Shown here piece after piece: positions 9,265 to 18,286 of a stretch of DNA of 64,000 nt. Origin of the DNA: Saccharopolyspora rectivirgula DSM 43747 (GTDB lineage Bacteria > Actinomycetota > Actinomycetes > Mycobacteriales > Pseudonocardiaceae); NCBI RefSeq assembly GCF_000497205.1, contig NZ_AYJW01000001.1, forward strand, positions 87,104-151,103, given 5' to 3'. Below the pieces are notes generated by a model. The model was not told the origin of the DNA and ran no database searches. It was given only the letters and a program-made list of their open reading frames with translations. Both the position numbers and the translations under genes were made by a program. The first letter of the stretch is position 1. Every line of letters begins with the position of its first letter.

Positions 9265-9837
9265 TCAGTACCCCTGCCAGGGGGTGCCGAGCTGGTACCG
9301 CGGGCGGTTGGTGGCGTGGAAGTAGCGGTTCACCGAGGGGTGGAACAACAGCACCACCGCGGCGGCCTCCAGCAGCATGATCACCACGCTGAACAGCACC
9401 TGCGAGAGCGTGAGCGGTTGCGCGGTGAGCTGCTCCACCGCATCGGAACCGAGCGCGGCGAGGGTGAGCACCGACAGCAGGGTCAGCACCACGTAGCCGG
9501 CGCCGTAGATCGACAGCACCACCCGAACCCAGTTCCGCCCCTGCAGCAACCGGTTGGTCAGGCGCACCACCACCAGCAGGATCAGCGCCTGCAGCAGCAG
9601 CGCGAACAGGATTCCGCTGTTGGCCGCGGCGTCGATCTGGTCCTGCGGCAAGTCCGGCTGGGCCTTGTGCAGGACGTCGATGAGGGCCTCCCGGTCGGCC
9701 AGCTGCCAGATGGTGCGCAGCGCGCTGACGAGCGCCGCGACGATCCACAGCATCCGGGAGATCAGCAGGAACCGCGGTGGTTGCGGCTTGTTCTCCTCGG
9801 CACCGGAGGTGTCCGCTCGACCGTTCGCCTGCGTCAT
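9265..9837 (-). CDS. Membrane protein, hemB-linked family
   Basis: The protein has 190 residues with four hydrophobic segments. It shares the [16 protein letters not shown] segment and a [11 protein letters not shown]-terminus with its two downstream paralogues. The soluble loop between helices 1 and 2 contains [15 protein letters not shown], similar in place and length to the acidic loop of the 8689 product. Its ATG lies inside the hemB stop (ATGA overlap at 9834), so it is translated with hemB. It occupies the place of the Rv0513/Rv0514 membrane genes downstream of hemB in M. tuberculosis. Confidence 0.75.
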   Translation of the reverse strand: MTQANGRADTSGAEENKPQPPRFLLISRMLWIVAALVSALRTIWQLADREALIDVLHKAQPDLPQDQIDAAANSGILFALLLQALILLVVVRLTNRLLQGRNWVRVVLSIYGAGYVVLTLLSVLTLAALGSDAVEQLTAQPLTLSQVLFSVVIMLLEAAAVVLLFHPSVNRYFHATNRPRYQLGTPWQGY

Positions 9838-10817
9838 CGCCTCACACCCTGCAACCAGCGAGCTGCCTGCACCGCCCAGTAGGTCAGCACGATGTCCGCC
9901 CCGGCCCGCCGGATGGCGGTCAGCGATTCCAGCACGGTCCGCTCGCGCTCCAACCAGCCGTTGGCCACCGCGGCTTCGATCATGGCGTACTCGCCGGACA
10001 CCTGGTAGGCGGCCACCGGCACGTCGCTGATCGAGGCCACCTCGCTGAGCACGTCCAAGTAGGACATGGCCGGTTTGACCATGACCATGTCGGCGCCTTC
10101 GGCGAGGTCCAGCTCGGTCTCCCGGATCGCCTCCCGGGCGTTGGCCGGGTCCTGCTGGTAGGTGGCGCGGTCCCCCTTGAGCTGGGAGTCCACCGCCTCC
10201 CGGAACGGGCCGTAGAAGGCCGAGGCGTACTTCGCCGAGTAGGCCAGGATGGAGGTGTCCGCGAAGCCGGTGGCGTCGAGCGATTCGCGGATCACGCCGA
10301 CCTGGCCGTCCATCATGCCGCTGGGGGCGACCACGTGCGCACCGGACTGCGCCTGCGCCACCGCCATCTCCCCGTAGATCTGCAGGGTGCGGTCGTTGTC
10401 CACGGTGCCGTTCTCGGCGAGCACCCCGCAGTGGCCGTGGTCGGTGAACTCGTCCAGGCACAGGTCGGCCATCAGCACCGTCGCGTCACCGACCTCCGAG
10501 GCCAGATCGCGCAGCGCCACGTTGAGGATCCCCTCCGGGTCCACCGCTCCCGACCCCATCGGGTCGTGCTTCTCCGGCACCCCGAACAGCATCAGGCCAC
10601 CGACACCGGCTTCCACCGCTTCCACCGCCGCTTTCCGCAGCGAGTCGCGGGTGTGCTGGACGACCCCCGGCATCGAGGAGATCTCGACGGGTTCGGTGGC
10701 GCCTTCCCGGACGAACATCGGCAGCACCAGGTGCCGCGGTTCCACGGAGGTTTCGGAGACCAGACGGCGCAGCGCTGGGGTGCGGCGCAATCGGCGCGGG
10801 CGGTCCGACGGGAACAT
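9834..10817 (-). CDS. hemB: Delta-aminolevulinic acid dehydratase (porphobilinogen synthase)
   Basis: The protein has 327 residues. It condenses two 5-aminolevulinate molecules to porphobilinogen. The two Schiff-base lysines lie in [14 protein letters not shown] and [10 protein letters not shown]. The metal-site loop reads [13 protein letters not shown], a mix of Cys and Asp ligands rather than the all-Cys zinc form. A good AGAGGAG ribosome site lies six bases before the ATG at 10817. A strong hairpin separates it from hemD. Confidence 0.96.
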   Translation of the reverse strand: MFPSDRPRRLRRTPALRRLVSETSVEPRHLVLPMFVREGATEPVEISSMPGVVQHTRDSLRKAAVEAVEAGVGGLMLFGVPEKHDPMGSGAVDPEGILNVALRDLASEVGDATVLMADLCLDEFTDHGHCGVLAENGTVDNDRTLQIYGEMAVAQAQSGAHVVAPSGMMDGQVGVIRESLDATGFADTSILAYSAKYASAFYGPFREAVDSQLKGDRATYQQDPANAREAIRETELDLAEGADMVMVKPAMSYLDVLSEVASISDVPVAAYQVSGEYAMIEAAVANGWLERERTVLESLTAIRRAGADIVLTYWAVQAARWLQGVRR

Positions 10818-10867
10818 GGCAACTCCTCTGTGGAAATCCGGGGAAGTTCAGGGACCAGAATCCGGCA

Positions 10868-10897
10868 CCGGCCGGGTGGCGCGTGCCACCCGGCCGG
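10868..10897 (-). terminator. Perfect 13-bp hairpin between hemD and hemB
   Basis: CCGGCCGGGTGGC pairs with GCCACCCGGCCGG around a GCGT loop, six bases past the hemD stop. It probably attenuates rex-hemACD transcription before hemB. No U-run follows. Confidence 0.65.
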
Positions 10898-10902
10898 GAC
10901 GG

Positions 10903-12435
10903 TCAGCTGCGGCGGGTCCGCTTGGCCTTGCGCGGCGGCGGGAGGGCGCCCTCCGCGCGGAGCTTCGCCGCGTGGGCGGCGAGGCAGTCCACCAGTTCCT
11001 CCACCCGCGGGTTCTCCGGCTGCACGTCGACGCGCAGACCGAACTCCCGCGCGGTTTCGGCGGTCTTCGGGCCGATGCAAGCCACCAGCGTGCGGGCGTG
11101 CGGCTTGCCGGCGATGCCCACCAGGTTGCGAACCGTGGAGGAGGAGGTGAAGCACACCGCGTCGAACCCACCGGTCTTGATCATCTCGCGGGTCTCGGCC
11201 GGCGGCGGCGCGGCGCGCACGGTCCGGTAGGCGGTGACGTCGTCCACTTCCCAGCCGCGCTCCTGCAGCCCGGCGGACAGCGTCTCGGTGGCGATGTCCG
11301 CGCGCGGCAGCAGCACCCGGTTGACCGGGTCGAGCACGTCGTCGTACGGCGGGAAGTCCTGCAGCAGGCCCTCGCTGGACTGCTGGCCGGACGGCAGCAG
11401 CTCCGGCGTGATGCCGAAGGAGCGGACCTTCTCCGCGGTGGCCTCCCCGACGCAAGCGATCTTGACGCCGGAGAACGCCCGCGCGTCCAGGCCGAACTCG
11501 TTGAACTTCTCCCACACGGCGCGAACCGCGTTGGCCGAGGTGAACACCACCCACTGGTAGCGGCCGTCCACCAGGCCCTTCACCGCGCGCTCCATCTGCG
11601 CCGGGCTGCGCGGGGGTTCCACCGAGATCGTGGGGACCTCGTGCGACACCGCACCGTGCGACCACAGCCGATCGGTCATCACCCCGGCCTGGTCCTTGGT
11701 GCGGGGCACCAGCACCTTCCAGCCGTACAGGGCGCGGGATTCCCACCACGAGAGCTTGGCGCGGTCGGCGATCACGTCGCCGATCGTCACCACGAGCTGC
11801 CCCTGCAGCTCGCCGGCGTCCGCGGCCAGCGAAGCGAGGGTGGTCTCGATGGTGCGCTGCTGCACCGTGGTCCCGGAAGCGGTCACCGCCACCGGGGTCT
11901 GCGGCGCCCTGCCGTGCTCGGTCAGCGCCGAGGCGGCCTCGGCCAGGTGGCTGCCGGTGGTGTGCAGGACCAGCGGCCCGGGCACGGCGGCCAAGCCGGC
12001 CCAGTCCACGTCGTTCTTGACGTCGACCTCGGTGTGCACCGGCCCCAGCGCGATGCCCGCGTAGGAGGGCACCGCCGCACCGGCCGTGACACCGGGAACG
12101 ACGTCGAAGGTGGCACCGGCCTTGGCGACCTCCTGGACCTCGCGGATCACCGCTTCGGCGGTCAGCGGGTCACCGGCCACCAGCCGGACGACCGATCTGC
12201 CGGTCGCTGCTTCGTTGGCCAGGTCTTTGGCGACGTCGGCCGGCTCGCCGACGGCGGGGCGCACTTCGGCGCCGTCCGCGGCGAGGCCGACGATGTCGGC
12301 GGGAACATCCGGGTCGGTCACCAGCAGCGAAGCACTGGTGATCACGTCCCGCCCCCGGACGGTGAGCAGCCCGGCATCACCGGGACCGGAGCCCACGAAA
12401 GCAATTCGTCCGGGAGTCTTACCTGCTCGGGTCAT
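10903..12435 (-). CDS. hemD: Bifunctional uroporphyrinogen-III methyltransferase-like / uroporphyrinogen-III synthase
   Basis: The protein has 510 residues from the ATG at 12435, chosen over an upstream ATG at 12453 because GGGGAG lies seven bases before it. The N-terminal half (about 8-245) is a SUMT/CobA-like tetrapyrrole methylase with VGSGPGDAGLLT and VPGVTAGAAVPSYAG. The C-terminal half (about 255-500) is HemD, which cyclises hydroxymethylbilane. The GDP motif appears as VAGDPLTAEAV, without the FVFGRG extension of active CobA, so methylation activity may be altered. The fusion is usual in actinobacteria. Confidence 0.92.
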   Translation of the reverse strand: MTRAGKTPGRIAFVGSGPGDAGLLTVRGRDVITSASLLVTDPDVPADIVGLAADGAEVRPAVGEPADVAKDLANEAATGRSVVRLVAGDPLTAEAVIREVQEVAKAGATFDVVPGVTAGAAVPSYAGIALGPVHTEVDVKNDVDWAGLAAVPGPLVLHTTGSHLAEAASALTEHGRAPQTPVAVTASGTTVQQRTIETTLASLAADAGELQGQLVVTIGDVIADRAKLSWWESRALYGWKVLVPRTKDQAGVMTDRLWSHGAVSHEVPTISVEPPRSPAQMERAVKGLVDGRYQWVVFTSANAVRAVWEKFNEFGLDARAFSGVKIACVGEATAEKVRSFGITPELLPSGQQSSEGLLQDFPPYDDVLDPVNRVLLPRADIATETLSAGLQERGWEVDDVTAYRTVRAAPPPAETREMIKTGGFDAVCFTSSSTVRNLVGIAGKPHARTLVACIGPKTAETAREFGLRVDVQPENPRVEELVDCLAAHAAKLRAEGALPPPRKAKRTRRS

Positions 12436-12453
12436 CAGGGCACTCCCCATCAA

Positions 12454-13389
12454 CTACTGCCCGGGGCCGCTGACCAGCGCGGCCCTGGCTTCAAGCAGCC
12501 GGGCTGCCAGCTCCCGGCCCAGCTGCTCAGCTGCGGTCGTCTCACCAGTGACAGAGGCGCGCACCAACTGGTCGTCGTCGGCCGCGACCACTCCGCGCAC
12601 GAACAGCCGCTTCTCCACGCGGCCATCTGCCCGGGGTTCCTCGGTCACTTCGGCCAGCGCGCCGACCGGCGCCGAACAACCCGCTTCGAGCGCGGCCAAC
12701 ATGGCCCGCTCTGCGGTGACCGCGACGCGGCTGGCCTCGTCGTCCAAAACGGACTGGAGAAGGTGCTCGGTGTCCACATCGTCGACGCGGCACTCCACTG
12801 CCAGCGCACCCTGGGCAGGGGCCGACAGCATGACTTGTGGATCGAGCGTTTCAGTGATCACCTCAAGCCGGCCCACTCGGGCCAGCCCGGCGCGGGCGAG
12901 CACGACGGCATCCAGCTCGCCGTCGGTCACCTTGCGCAGGCGGGTGTCAATGTTGCCGCGAATACCGCGCACCTCCAGCCCCCGGCCGAGGGCCTTCAGC
13001 TGGGAGATGCGGCGCGGCGAACCGGTGCCCACAACGGAGCCCGGAGGCAGTTCGTCGAGCGTCAGACCGTCCCGGGCGCACAGCGCGTCCCGCGGGTCCT
13101 CCCGCACCGGGACGGCCGCCAACGACAACCGGGGGTCCGGCTCGGTCGGCAAATCCTTGAAGGAGTGGACGGCGACGTCCACCTCCCCGGCGATGAGCGC
13201 CTCGCGCAGCGCGGAGGTGAACACGCCAACCCCGATCTCCGAGATCGGAGCCGAAGACTGGTCGCCCGGAGTGGTGACAGGCACCAGCTCGGTCGGGTGG
13301 CCAGCCTTCTCTAACGCTTCGGCGACCCAGGCGGTCTGCGCCATCGCCAGCGCGCTCCCCCTGGTGCCGATGCGGAGGGTCTTGTTCAA
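12454..13389 (-). CDS. hemC: Hydroxymethylbilane synthase (porphobilinogen deaminase)
   Basis: The protein has 311 residues. It polymerises four porphobilinogens into hydroxymethylbilane. The dipyrromethane cofactor Cys is in [10 protein letters not shown] (Cys238), and the conserved Arg-rich patch [18 protein letters not shown] is intact. The start is a TTG at 13389 whose last two bases belong to the hemA stop (TTGA overlap), with GGTGAGGA just upstream. This unusual start implies coupling to hemA translation. It is encoded 18 bases before hemD. Confidence 0.95.
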   Translation of the reverse strand: MNKTLRIGTRGSALAMAQTAWVAEALEKAGHPTELVPVTTPGDQSSAPISEIGVGVFTSALREALIAGEVDVAVHSFKDLPTEPDPRLSLAAVPVREDPRDALCARDGLTLDELPPGSVVGTGSPRRISQLKALGRGLEVRGIRGNIDTRLRKVTDGELDAVVLARAGLARVGRLEVITETLDPQVMLSAPAQGALAVECRVDDVDTEHLLQSVLDDEASRVAVTAERAMLAALEAGCSAPVGALAEVTEEPRADGRVEKRLFVRGVVAADDDQLVRASVTGETTAAEQLGRELAARLLEARAALVSGPGQ

Positions 13390-14774
13390 CGGTCCTCACC
13401 GTCCTGTTCTGCCCGATCGCACAGCTGCGCGCGGGACGCCTGGGTCTTCTGGCCCCCGCCGGGTTCTTCCGCGTGCGGGGTGCCCAGCACCGCTGTGCTC
13501 TGCTGATCGAGCTCGAAGAGTTCCCGAAGGGCATTGGCGTAGCTGGCGCCACCTGGCACCGACGCCAGCTGCTTGACCCGAACCGTGGGCGTGTGCAGCA
13601 GTTTGTCCACCACTCGCCGGACGGTACGGACCAGTTCGTTGCGCACGTCGGAGTCCAGCTCGGGGAGCCGGGAGTCCAGCCGCAGCAACTCCTTGTCGAC
13701 CACTTCGGCAGCCCGCTTGCGCAGCGCGGTGACGGTCGGGGTGACCTCCGCGGAGCGCTGGGCGGCCAGGTAGTTGCGCAGCTCTTCGGCAACGATGCGC
13801 TCGGCCCGCTCGGACTCGTTGCCGTTGCGGGCCTCCGACAGCCGCTGCTGCAGGCTCGCCAGGTCCACCACGGTGACCCCGGGGAGCTGCGCGACCTCCG
13901 GCGCGACGTCACGCGGCAGGCCGAGGTCGCAGAACACCAGCGGGCGCTCGTCCCGGGTGGTCAGCGCAGCGGCCACGTCCTCCTCGGTCACCACCGCGCC
14001 CACTGCCCCGGTGCAGGAGACCACCAGGTCAGCGGCGGCGATGGCGGAGTGCAGTTCGCTCAGCGGCACGGTGCGGGCCGGGACGCCGTCCGCCCGCACC
14101 GACTCGGCCAGCCGCTGCCCGTTGGCCTCGGTGCGGTTGGCCACCACGACTTCGCCGATGCCGGCCCGCTTGAGCTGGGCGGCGGCCAGGCCGCCCATCG
14201 AACCGGCGCCGACCAGCAGGGCCTTCCGGCCGGCCAGCCCGCCGAGGACCGCGTCGGCGTCGGACAGCGCTTCGGAGACCACCGAGGCGCCCTCGTTGTC
14301 GATGTCGGTCTCGGCGTGCACCCGCTTGCCGACGCGCAGCGCCTGCTGGGCCAGTTCGTGCAGCGTCTTGCCGACGGTCCCGACTTCGGTGGCTTCCTGG
14401 TAGGACTGGCGGATCTGGCCGAGGATCTGCGCTTCGCCGACGACCATCGAGTCCAGCCCGGCCGCCACCGAGAACAGGTGCTCGACCGCCGCGCCGGCGT
14501 AGTAGACGTAGAAGTGGTCGGACAGGTCGCCGACCTCGGCACCGGCGTGCCGGGCCAACACCCGGATGACCTCGTCCAACCCCCCGTGGAAGGTCTCCGC
14601 GACCGCGTACACCTCCACCCGGTTGCAGGTGGAGAGCACGAAAGCTTCTCCGATCTGCTCGTTGTCCAGCAGCTCCCGGAGGATCTTGGCCAGGTCGTCG
14701 GCGCCGATCGCAACTTGCTCCAGCACCCGCACCGGAGCGCTGTGGTGCGAAATCCCGACGGTGAGCAGGTTCAC
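13386..14774 (-). CDS. hemA: Glutamyl-tRNA reductase
   Basis: The protein has 462 residues from the GTG at 14774. It reduces glutamyl-tRNA(Glu) to glutamate-1-semialdehyde, the committed step of heme synthesis. The catalytic Cys is in [11 protein letters not shown] (Cys50), the NADPH site is [13 protein letters not shown], and the C-terminal dimerisation helix follows. The GTG overlaps the rex stop by four bases (GTGA). It is thus co-translated with Rex, a redox repressor that may also control it. A tRNA-Glu gene, whose product is the enzyme's substrate carrier, lies at 54693. Confidence 0.96.
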   Translation of the reverse strand: MNLLTVGISHHSAPVRVLEQVAIGADDLAKILRELLDNEQIGEAFVLSTCNRVEVYAVAETFHGGLDEVIRVLARHAGAEVGDLSDHFYVYYAGAAVEHLFSVAAGLDSMVVGEAQILGQIRQSYQEATEVGTVGKTLHELAQQALRVGKRVHAETDIDNEGASVVSEALSDADAVLGGLAGRKALLVGAGSMGGLAAAQLKRAGIGEVVVANRTEANGQRLAESVRADGVPARTVPLSELHSAIAAADLVVSCTGAVGAVVTEEDVAAALTTRDERPLVFCDLGLPRDVAPEVAQLPGVTVVDLASLQQRLSEARNGNESERAERIVAEELRNYLAAQRSAEVTPTVTALRKRAAEVVDKELLRLDSRLPELDSDVRNELVRTVRRVVDKLLHTPTVRVKQLASVPGGASYANALRELFELDQQSTAVLGTPHAEEPGGGQKTQASRAQLCDRAEQDGEDR

Positions 14775-15628
14775 GGCCGAACCACCATCCCATCCACGGA
14801 GTCGATCTCGTCTGGTACCTGGCCACCGGCCTCTGGCGGCCCGACATCGGCGGCTGCGGACGATTCGGGCTGCTCGTCCTTCTCCGAGCTCTCCTGCTGC
14901 CGGCGCGCCACGTGGAACGACAAGATCTGCATTTCCACCGCCAGGTCGACCTTGCGCACCTCGACGTTCTCCGGGACCTGGAGGACGACCGGCGCGAAGT
15001 TCAAGATGCACTGCACCCCGCCGGCGACCAGGCGGTCGCAGACGTCCTGGGCGCCTTGGGCCGGGGTGGCGATGACACCGATGGTGACCTCCCGCTCCGC
15101 GCAAACCCGGACGATGTCGTCGACGTGGTTCACCGGGATGCCGCCGACCGGCACTCCGATCAGGTCCGGGTCGAGGTCGAACAGGGCGACCACCGGGAAC
15201 CCGCGGCTGGGGAACCCGGCGTAGTTGGCCAGCGCGTGCCCCAGGTTGCCGATGCCGACCACCGCGACGCTGTGCTTGCGGGTCAGGCCGAGGGTGCGCT
15301 CGATCTGCCCGATCAGCACCTCGACCTCGTAGCCGACCCCGCGCGTCCCGTAGGAACCGATGTAGGACAGGTCCTTGCGGAGCTTGGCGGAGTTCACGCC
15401 CGCCGCGTTGGCCAGCTCCTCGCTGGAAACGGTGCTGACCTCCTGCTCCCGCAGCCCGGACAGCACCCGCAGGTACACCGCCAACCGGGCCACCGCCGCT
15501 TCGGGAATGGCCCGCGCCCGCTCGCGCGCTGGCGGTACCTCGACAGCCGGGGACTGCTTGGATTCGAGCCGGGAATCGGCCTCAGTCCCCCCGTGGCCGT
15601 CCCGCATGTCCCCTCCGTCGGCCGTCAC
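14771..15628 (-). CDS. rex: Redox-sensing transcriptional repressor Rex
   Basis: The protein has 285 residues from the GTG at 15628, which has AAGGGAG seven bases upstream. An ATG at 15607 behind GGAGGGG is the alternative. A disordered N-terminus precedes a winged-helix domain ([27 protein letters not shown] split over about 95-122) and a Rossmann domain with [14 protein letters not shown]. Rex binds DNA when NADH is low and is released by NADH. The C-terminal 40 residues are acidic and disordered. A near-perfect Rex site lies about 200 bases upstream, so it is probably autoregulated along with hemACD. Confidence 0.95.
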   Translation of the reverse strand: MTADGGDMRDGHGGTEADSRLESKQSPAVEVPPARERARAIPEAAVARLAVYLRVLSGLREQEVSTVSSEELANAAGVNSAKLRKDLSYIGSYGTRGVGYEVEVLIGQIERTLGLTRKHSVAVVGIGNLGHALANYAGFPSRGFPVVALFDLDPDLIGVPVGGIPVNHVDDIVRVCAEREVTIGVIATPAQGAQDVCDRLVAGGVQCILNFAPVVLQVPENVEVRKVDLAVEMQILSFHVARRQQESSEKDEQPESSAAADVGPPEAGGQVPDEIDSVDGMVVRP

Positions 15629-15825
15629 GCTTGGTCTCCCTTGCCCTGCCTGCACTCGTGCCGTAGCCCAGCTGGAAGTCGCTACGGCGTCCACGTGGTC
15701 GCAACCGCCCGGTCGAGCCCGGACGCGCTGCCCAGCTGCGGGCGTTGACCGCGCCAAGCCGCTCCGGCCGACTCAGCACCTGATTCCCCGGAACCGGGTA
15801 GTACGACCGTTAACACCGTAACCAC

Positions 15826-15843
15826 TTGTGAATACACGCACAA
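15826..15843. promoter_or_regulatory. Rex operator (ROP) upstream of rex-hemACD
   Basis: The site TTGTGAATACACGCACAA matches the Rex consensus TTGTGAANNNNTTCACAA at 12 of 14 defined positions, with exact 18-bp spacing. It lies about 200 bases before rex, in a 337-base gap (15629-15965) between rex and the glutaredoxin gene. The gap has no other gene that I can support. This agrees with Rex control of its own hem operon in streptomycetes. Confidence 0.8.
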
Positions 15844-15965
15844 AGTCGCGGGTCCGCTGTGCGCCGCACTCACTGCACTTCGCCAGACATCATTGCCGAT
15901 TGCCCCCCGACGTGCCAAAACGCGTGGCCTGGGGCACTTTTTCCCGCTCGCCGCCGGCCGGTCGA

Positions 15966-16202
15966 TCAGCCGGCGAGGGCGCGCCGCAGTCGCTCCTCCT
16001 CAACCCGCCAGTAGCCGTGTTCCGCGCCGTCGACCAAGATCACCGGAACCCGATCACCGTACTCGGCCTGCAACTCCGGGTCGGAGTCCACGTCCTGGGC
16101 CTCCCAGGTGGCGCCGAGCTCGCCGCAGATCCGGCGCACGTCGGCCACCGCTTGCTCGCACGCGTGGCAGTCCCGGCGGGTCAGCACCGTGACCTGGCCC
16201 AT
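15966..16202 (-). CDS. Glutaredoxin-family protein (DUF836-like)
   Basis: The protein has 78 residues, the full length of a small glutaredoxin-like protein. The redox motif CHAC (Cys12/Cys15) follows beta strand 1, and a cis-Pro appears in RVPVILVDG. It is the Rv0508-type gene that travels with hemA and rex in actinobacteria. Its partner is unknown, mycothiol or mycoredoxin-like chemistry being possible. The ATG at 16202 follows GGAGG by four bases. It is divergent from the BldN-like sigma gene across a 302-base spacer. Confidence 0.85.
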   Translation of the reverse strand: MGQVTVLTRRDCHACEQAVADVRRICGELGATWEAQDVDSDPELQAEYGDRVPVILVDGAEHGYWRVEEERLRRALAG

Positions 16203-16240
16203 TCCAGCCTCCAGAAGCCGCAGTTCTCGCCCTCATCCAA

Positions 16241-16255
16241 GCTACTCCGAGTAAG
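16241..16255. promoter_or_regulatory. Candidate BldD box 1
   Basis: GCTACTCCGAGTAAG fits the pseudo-palindromic BldD consensus (NTNACNCWGNGTNAN) at seven of nine defined positions. TACTC-C-GAGTA is a perfect inverted repeat. It lies 39 bases upstream of the glutaredoxin gene and 250 bases upstream of the bldN-like gene. BldD represses bldN directly in Streptomyces, so the site is plausible here, but it is short and unproven. Confidence 0.4.
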
Positions 16256-16340
16256 AAATTTATGGCCGCCACCCGCTGTGAAATTGGCCGCTCACACGAG
16301 TTAACCCGTGCGGAAAATCACTCCGACGCACCAGCCTGCA

Positions 16341-16355
16341 ATTACTCAACGTAGT
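16341..16355. promoter_or_regulatory. Candidate BldD box 2
   Basis: ATTACTCAACGTAGT matches the BldD consensus at seven of nine defined positions. It lies 150 bases upstream of the bldN-like start, in a locally AT-rich stretch of the 302-base spacer that probably holds the promoter. It is better placed than box 1 for repression of the sigma gene. Confidence 0.4.
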
Positions 16356-16504
16356 TGAAATGTCACTCTTAAGCTCTACCTACTTCCCAGTAACAACACG
16401 TATGCTGCTGCTCCAACGCCATGCCCCACGGCGTTAACGGCTCGGTCGCGACGCCTCCCCAACCCCGCGGCCGTCCGTCGCCACAACGGCTGGAGGTCGG
16501 AGAT

Positions 16505-17137
16505 ATGAGTCGTCCGCAAACTCTCGAGCCCCCCGCCCCCCGGACCGCCCCGAGCACCGCAGCGACCGCGGCCGTCCCGCACCCCCAGGACTCCTGGGCC
16601 CAGGTGAGCGCCGCGCAACGCGGGGACAGCGAGGCCTTCGGCTGGCTCTACGCCGAATACGCCCAGGTCGTGTACCGCTACGTGCTGCTGCGGGTGAGCG
16701 ACCACTGCCTGGCCGAGGACATCACCAGCGAAACCTTCCTGCGCGCGCTGCGCCGGATCGCCTCCATCAGCTACCAGGGGCGGGACGTGGCGGCCTGGTT
16801 CATCACCATCGCCAAGAACCTCATCCTCGACCACATCAAGTCCAGCCGGAACCGGCTGGAGGTCCCCATCGCCGACCCGGCCACCGTGCACCTGAACAAC
16901 GCCCAGCAGCACGGCCCCGAGCACCGGGTGCTGAGCGAAGCGACCCAGCGGGAACTGCTGCGCTGCATCCGCGAGCTCAACCCCGATCAACGGGAGTGCA
17001 TCAAGCTGCGGTTCCTGCAGGGCAGATCGGTGACCGAGACCGCCACGATCATGCGGCGCAACGAAGGAGCCGTCAAAGCCCTCCAGCACCGGGCCGTCCG
17101 CCGACTGGCCCAGCTGCTGCCCAAGGACATCCGGTAA
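16505..17137 (+). CDS. bldN: ECF sigma factor, BldN-like
   Basis: The protein has 210 residues from the ATG at 16505, with GGAGG 11 bases upstream. Sigma region 2 (about 40-105) includes DITSETFLRALRRI and QGRDVAAWFITIAKNLILDH; region 4 (about 145-205) ends RAVRRLAQLLPKDIR. These segments closely match Streptomyces BldN as I remember it, and the hemA-rex-glutaredoxin context is the same. BldN controls aerial hyphae formation. There is only a Pro/Ala-rich leader of about 35 residues, not the long pro-sequence of Streptomyces BldN, and no anti-sigma gene (rsbN) is adjacent. Confidence 0.85.
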   Translation: MSRPQTLEPPAPRTAPSTAATAAVPHPQDSWAQVSAAQRGDSEAFGWLYAEYAQVVYRYVLLRVSDHCLAEDITSETFLRALRRIASISYQGRDVAAWFITIAKNLILDHIKSSRNRLEVPIADPATVHLNNAQQHGPEHRVLSEATQRELLRCIRELNPDQRECIKLRFLQGRSVTETATIMRRNEGAVKALQHRAVRRLAQLLPKDIR

Positions 17138-17340
17138 CTCCCCGGCCGGGTGGAACGATTGAGCAGATGCCGGGGAGCGAGCGGATTTCGTGACCCGATC
17201 GGGACGGTTACAACTGGAGCCACCCGGTCAACAGCTGCCGGAAGAGCTCCTAAGCTAGAACCCTACTGACCGGCCAGGTTCAACTACGCCTGGTTCCGAG
17301 GACGAGACAGCAGACCGGAGTACCCCGGGGAGGCGCGGCG

Positions 17341-18285
17341 GTGCCGACACGTCATGGCCCAGCCGAGGACGCACACCAGGACCGGCTGCCCACATCCACC
17401 GATTCGCCGCGAACCCGCCAGTTGGACAGCGCCAAGCTCGCTGGCCGAGCTTCCGCCGAAGCTGCTGTCGCCGCGGTCCCGACGACCGGTGACCAGGACA
17501 CCACCTCCGTAGACCTCACCGCTGCCGCGTTCTTCGACGTCGACAACACGATGATGATGGGCGCGTCGCTGTTCCACTTCGCCCGTGGAATGGCCGCGCG
17601 GAAGTTCTTCACCGCGACCGACCTGGCCGGGTTCGCCTGGCAGCAGCTGAAGTTCCGGATCGGCGGCACCGAGAACCCCGAAGTCATGCAGGCCAGCCGC
17701 GAGCAGGCGCTGTCGTTCGTGGCCGGCCGCAAGGTCTCCGAGCTGGTCGAGCTCGGCGAGGAGATCTACGACGAACTGATGGCCGACCGGATCTGGGAAG
17801 GCACCCGGGCCCTCGCCCAGATGCACCTGGAAGCCGGGCAGCGCGTGTGGCTGGTCACCGCCACCCCGGTGGAGCTCGCCCAGATCATCGCCCGCCGACT
17901 GGGCCTGACCGGTGCGCTCGGCACCGTCGCGGAGAACTCCGACGGCGTCTACACCGGGCGGCTGGTCGGCGAGCTGCTGCACGGGCGGGCCAAAGCGCAC
18001 GCGGTGCGCGCCCTGGCCGCCAGCGAAGGCCTGGACCTGCGGCGGTGCACCGCCTACTCGGACTCCGCCAACGACCTCCCGATGCTGTCGGTGGTGGGCA
18101 CCGCGGTGGCGGTGAACCCGGACCCGCAGCTGCGCGAGATCGCCCGCAGCCGGGGCTGGGAGATCCGCGACTTCCGCACCGGCCGCAAAGCGGCCCGGAT
18201 CGGCTTGAACTCGATGCTGGGAGCCAGCGCCATCGCCGGCGCGGTCGCCGCCGGGCTCGCCTACCGGCGCCGGGACCGCTCCTGA
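17341..18285 (+). CDS. HAD-IB family hydrolase (SerB-like)
   Basis: The protein has 314 residues from the GTG at 17341, with GGGGAGG nine bases upstream. A disordered N-terminus of about 60 residues precedes the HAD domain: motif I is [13 protein letters not shown], motif [10 protein letters not shown], motif [15 protein letters not shown]-terminal hydrophobic helix (about 290-308) followed by RRRDRS suggests a membrane anchor. It is equivalent to the serB1-type gene (Rv0505c) in this syntenic block. The substrate is unknown and may be phosphoserine or a lipid phosphate. It converges on the acyltransferase gene with a one-base gap. Confidence 0.85.
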   Translation: MPTRHGPAEDAHQDRLPTSTDSPRTRQLDSAKLAGRASAEAAVAAVPTTGDQDTTSVDLTAAAFFDVDNTMMMGASLFHFARGMAARKFFTATDLAGFAWQQLKFRIGGTENPEVMQASREQALSFVAGRKVSELVELGEEIYDELMADRIWEGTRALAQMHLEAGQRVWLVTATPVELAQIIARRLGLTGALGTVAENSDGVYTGRLVGELLHGRAKAHAVRALAASEGLDLRRCTAYSDSANDLPMLSVVGTAVAVNPDPQLREIARSRGWEIRDFRTGRKAARIGLNSMLGASAIAGAVAAGLAYRRRDRS

Positions 18286-18286
18286 C

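Noticed and set aside
16277..16296. TGTGA-N10-TCACA repeat upstream of the glutaredoxin gene
   Set aside because: Spacing is four bases too long for a Rex or CRP site (N6).
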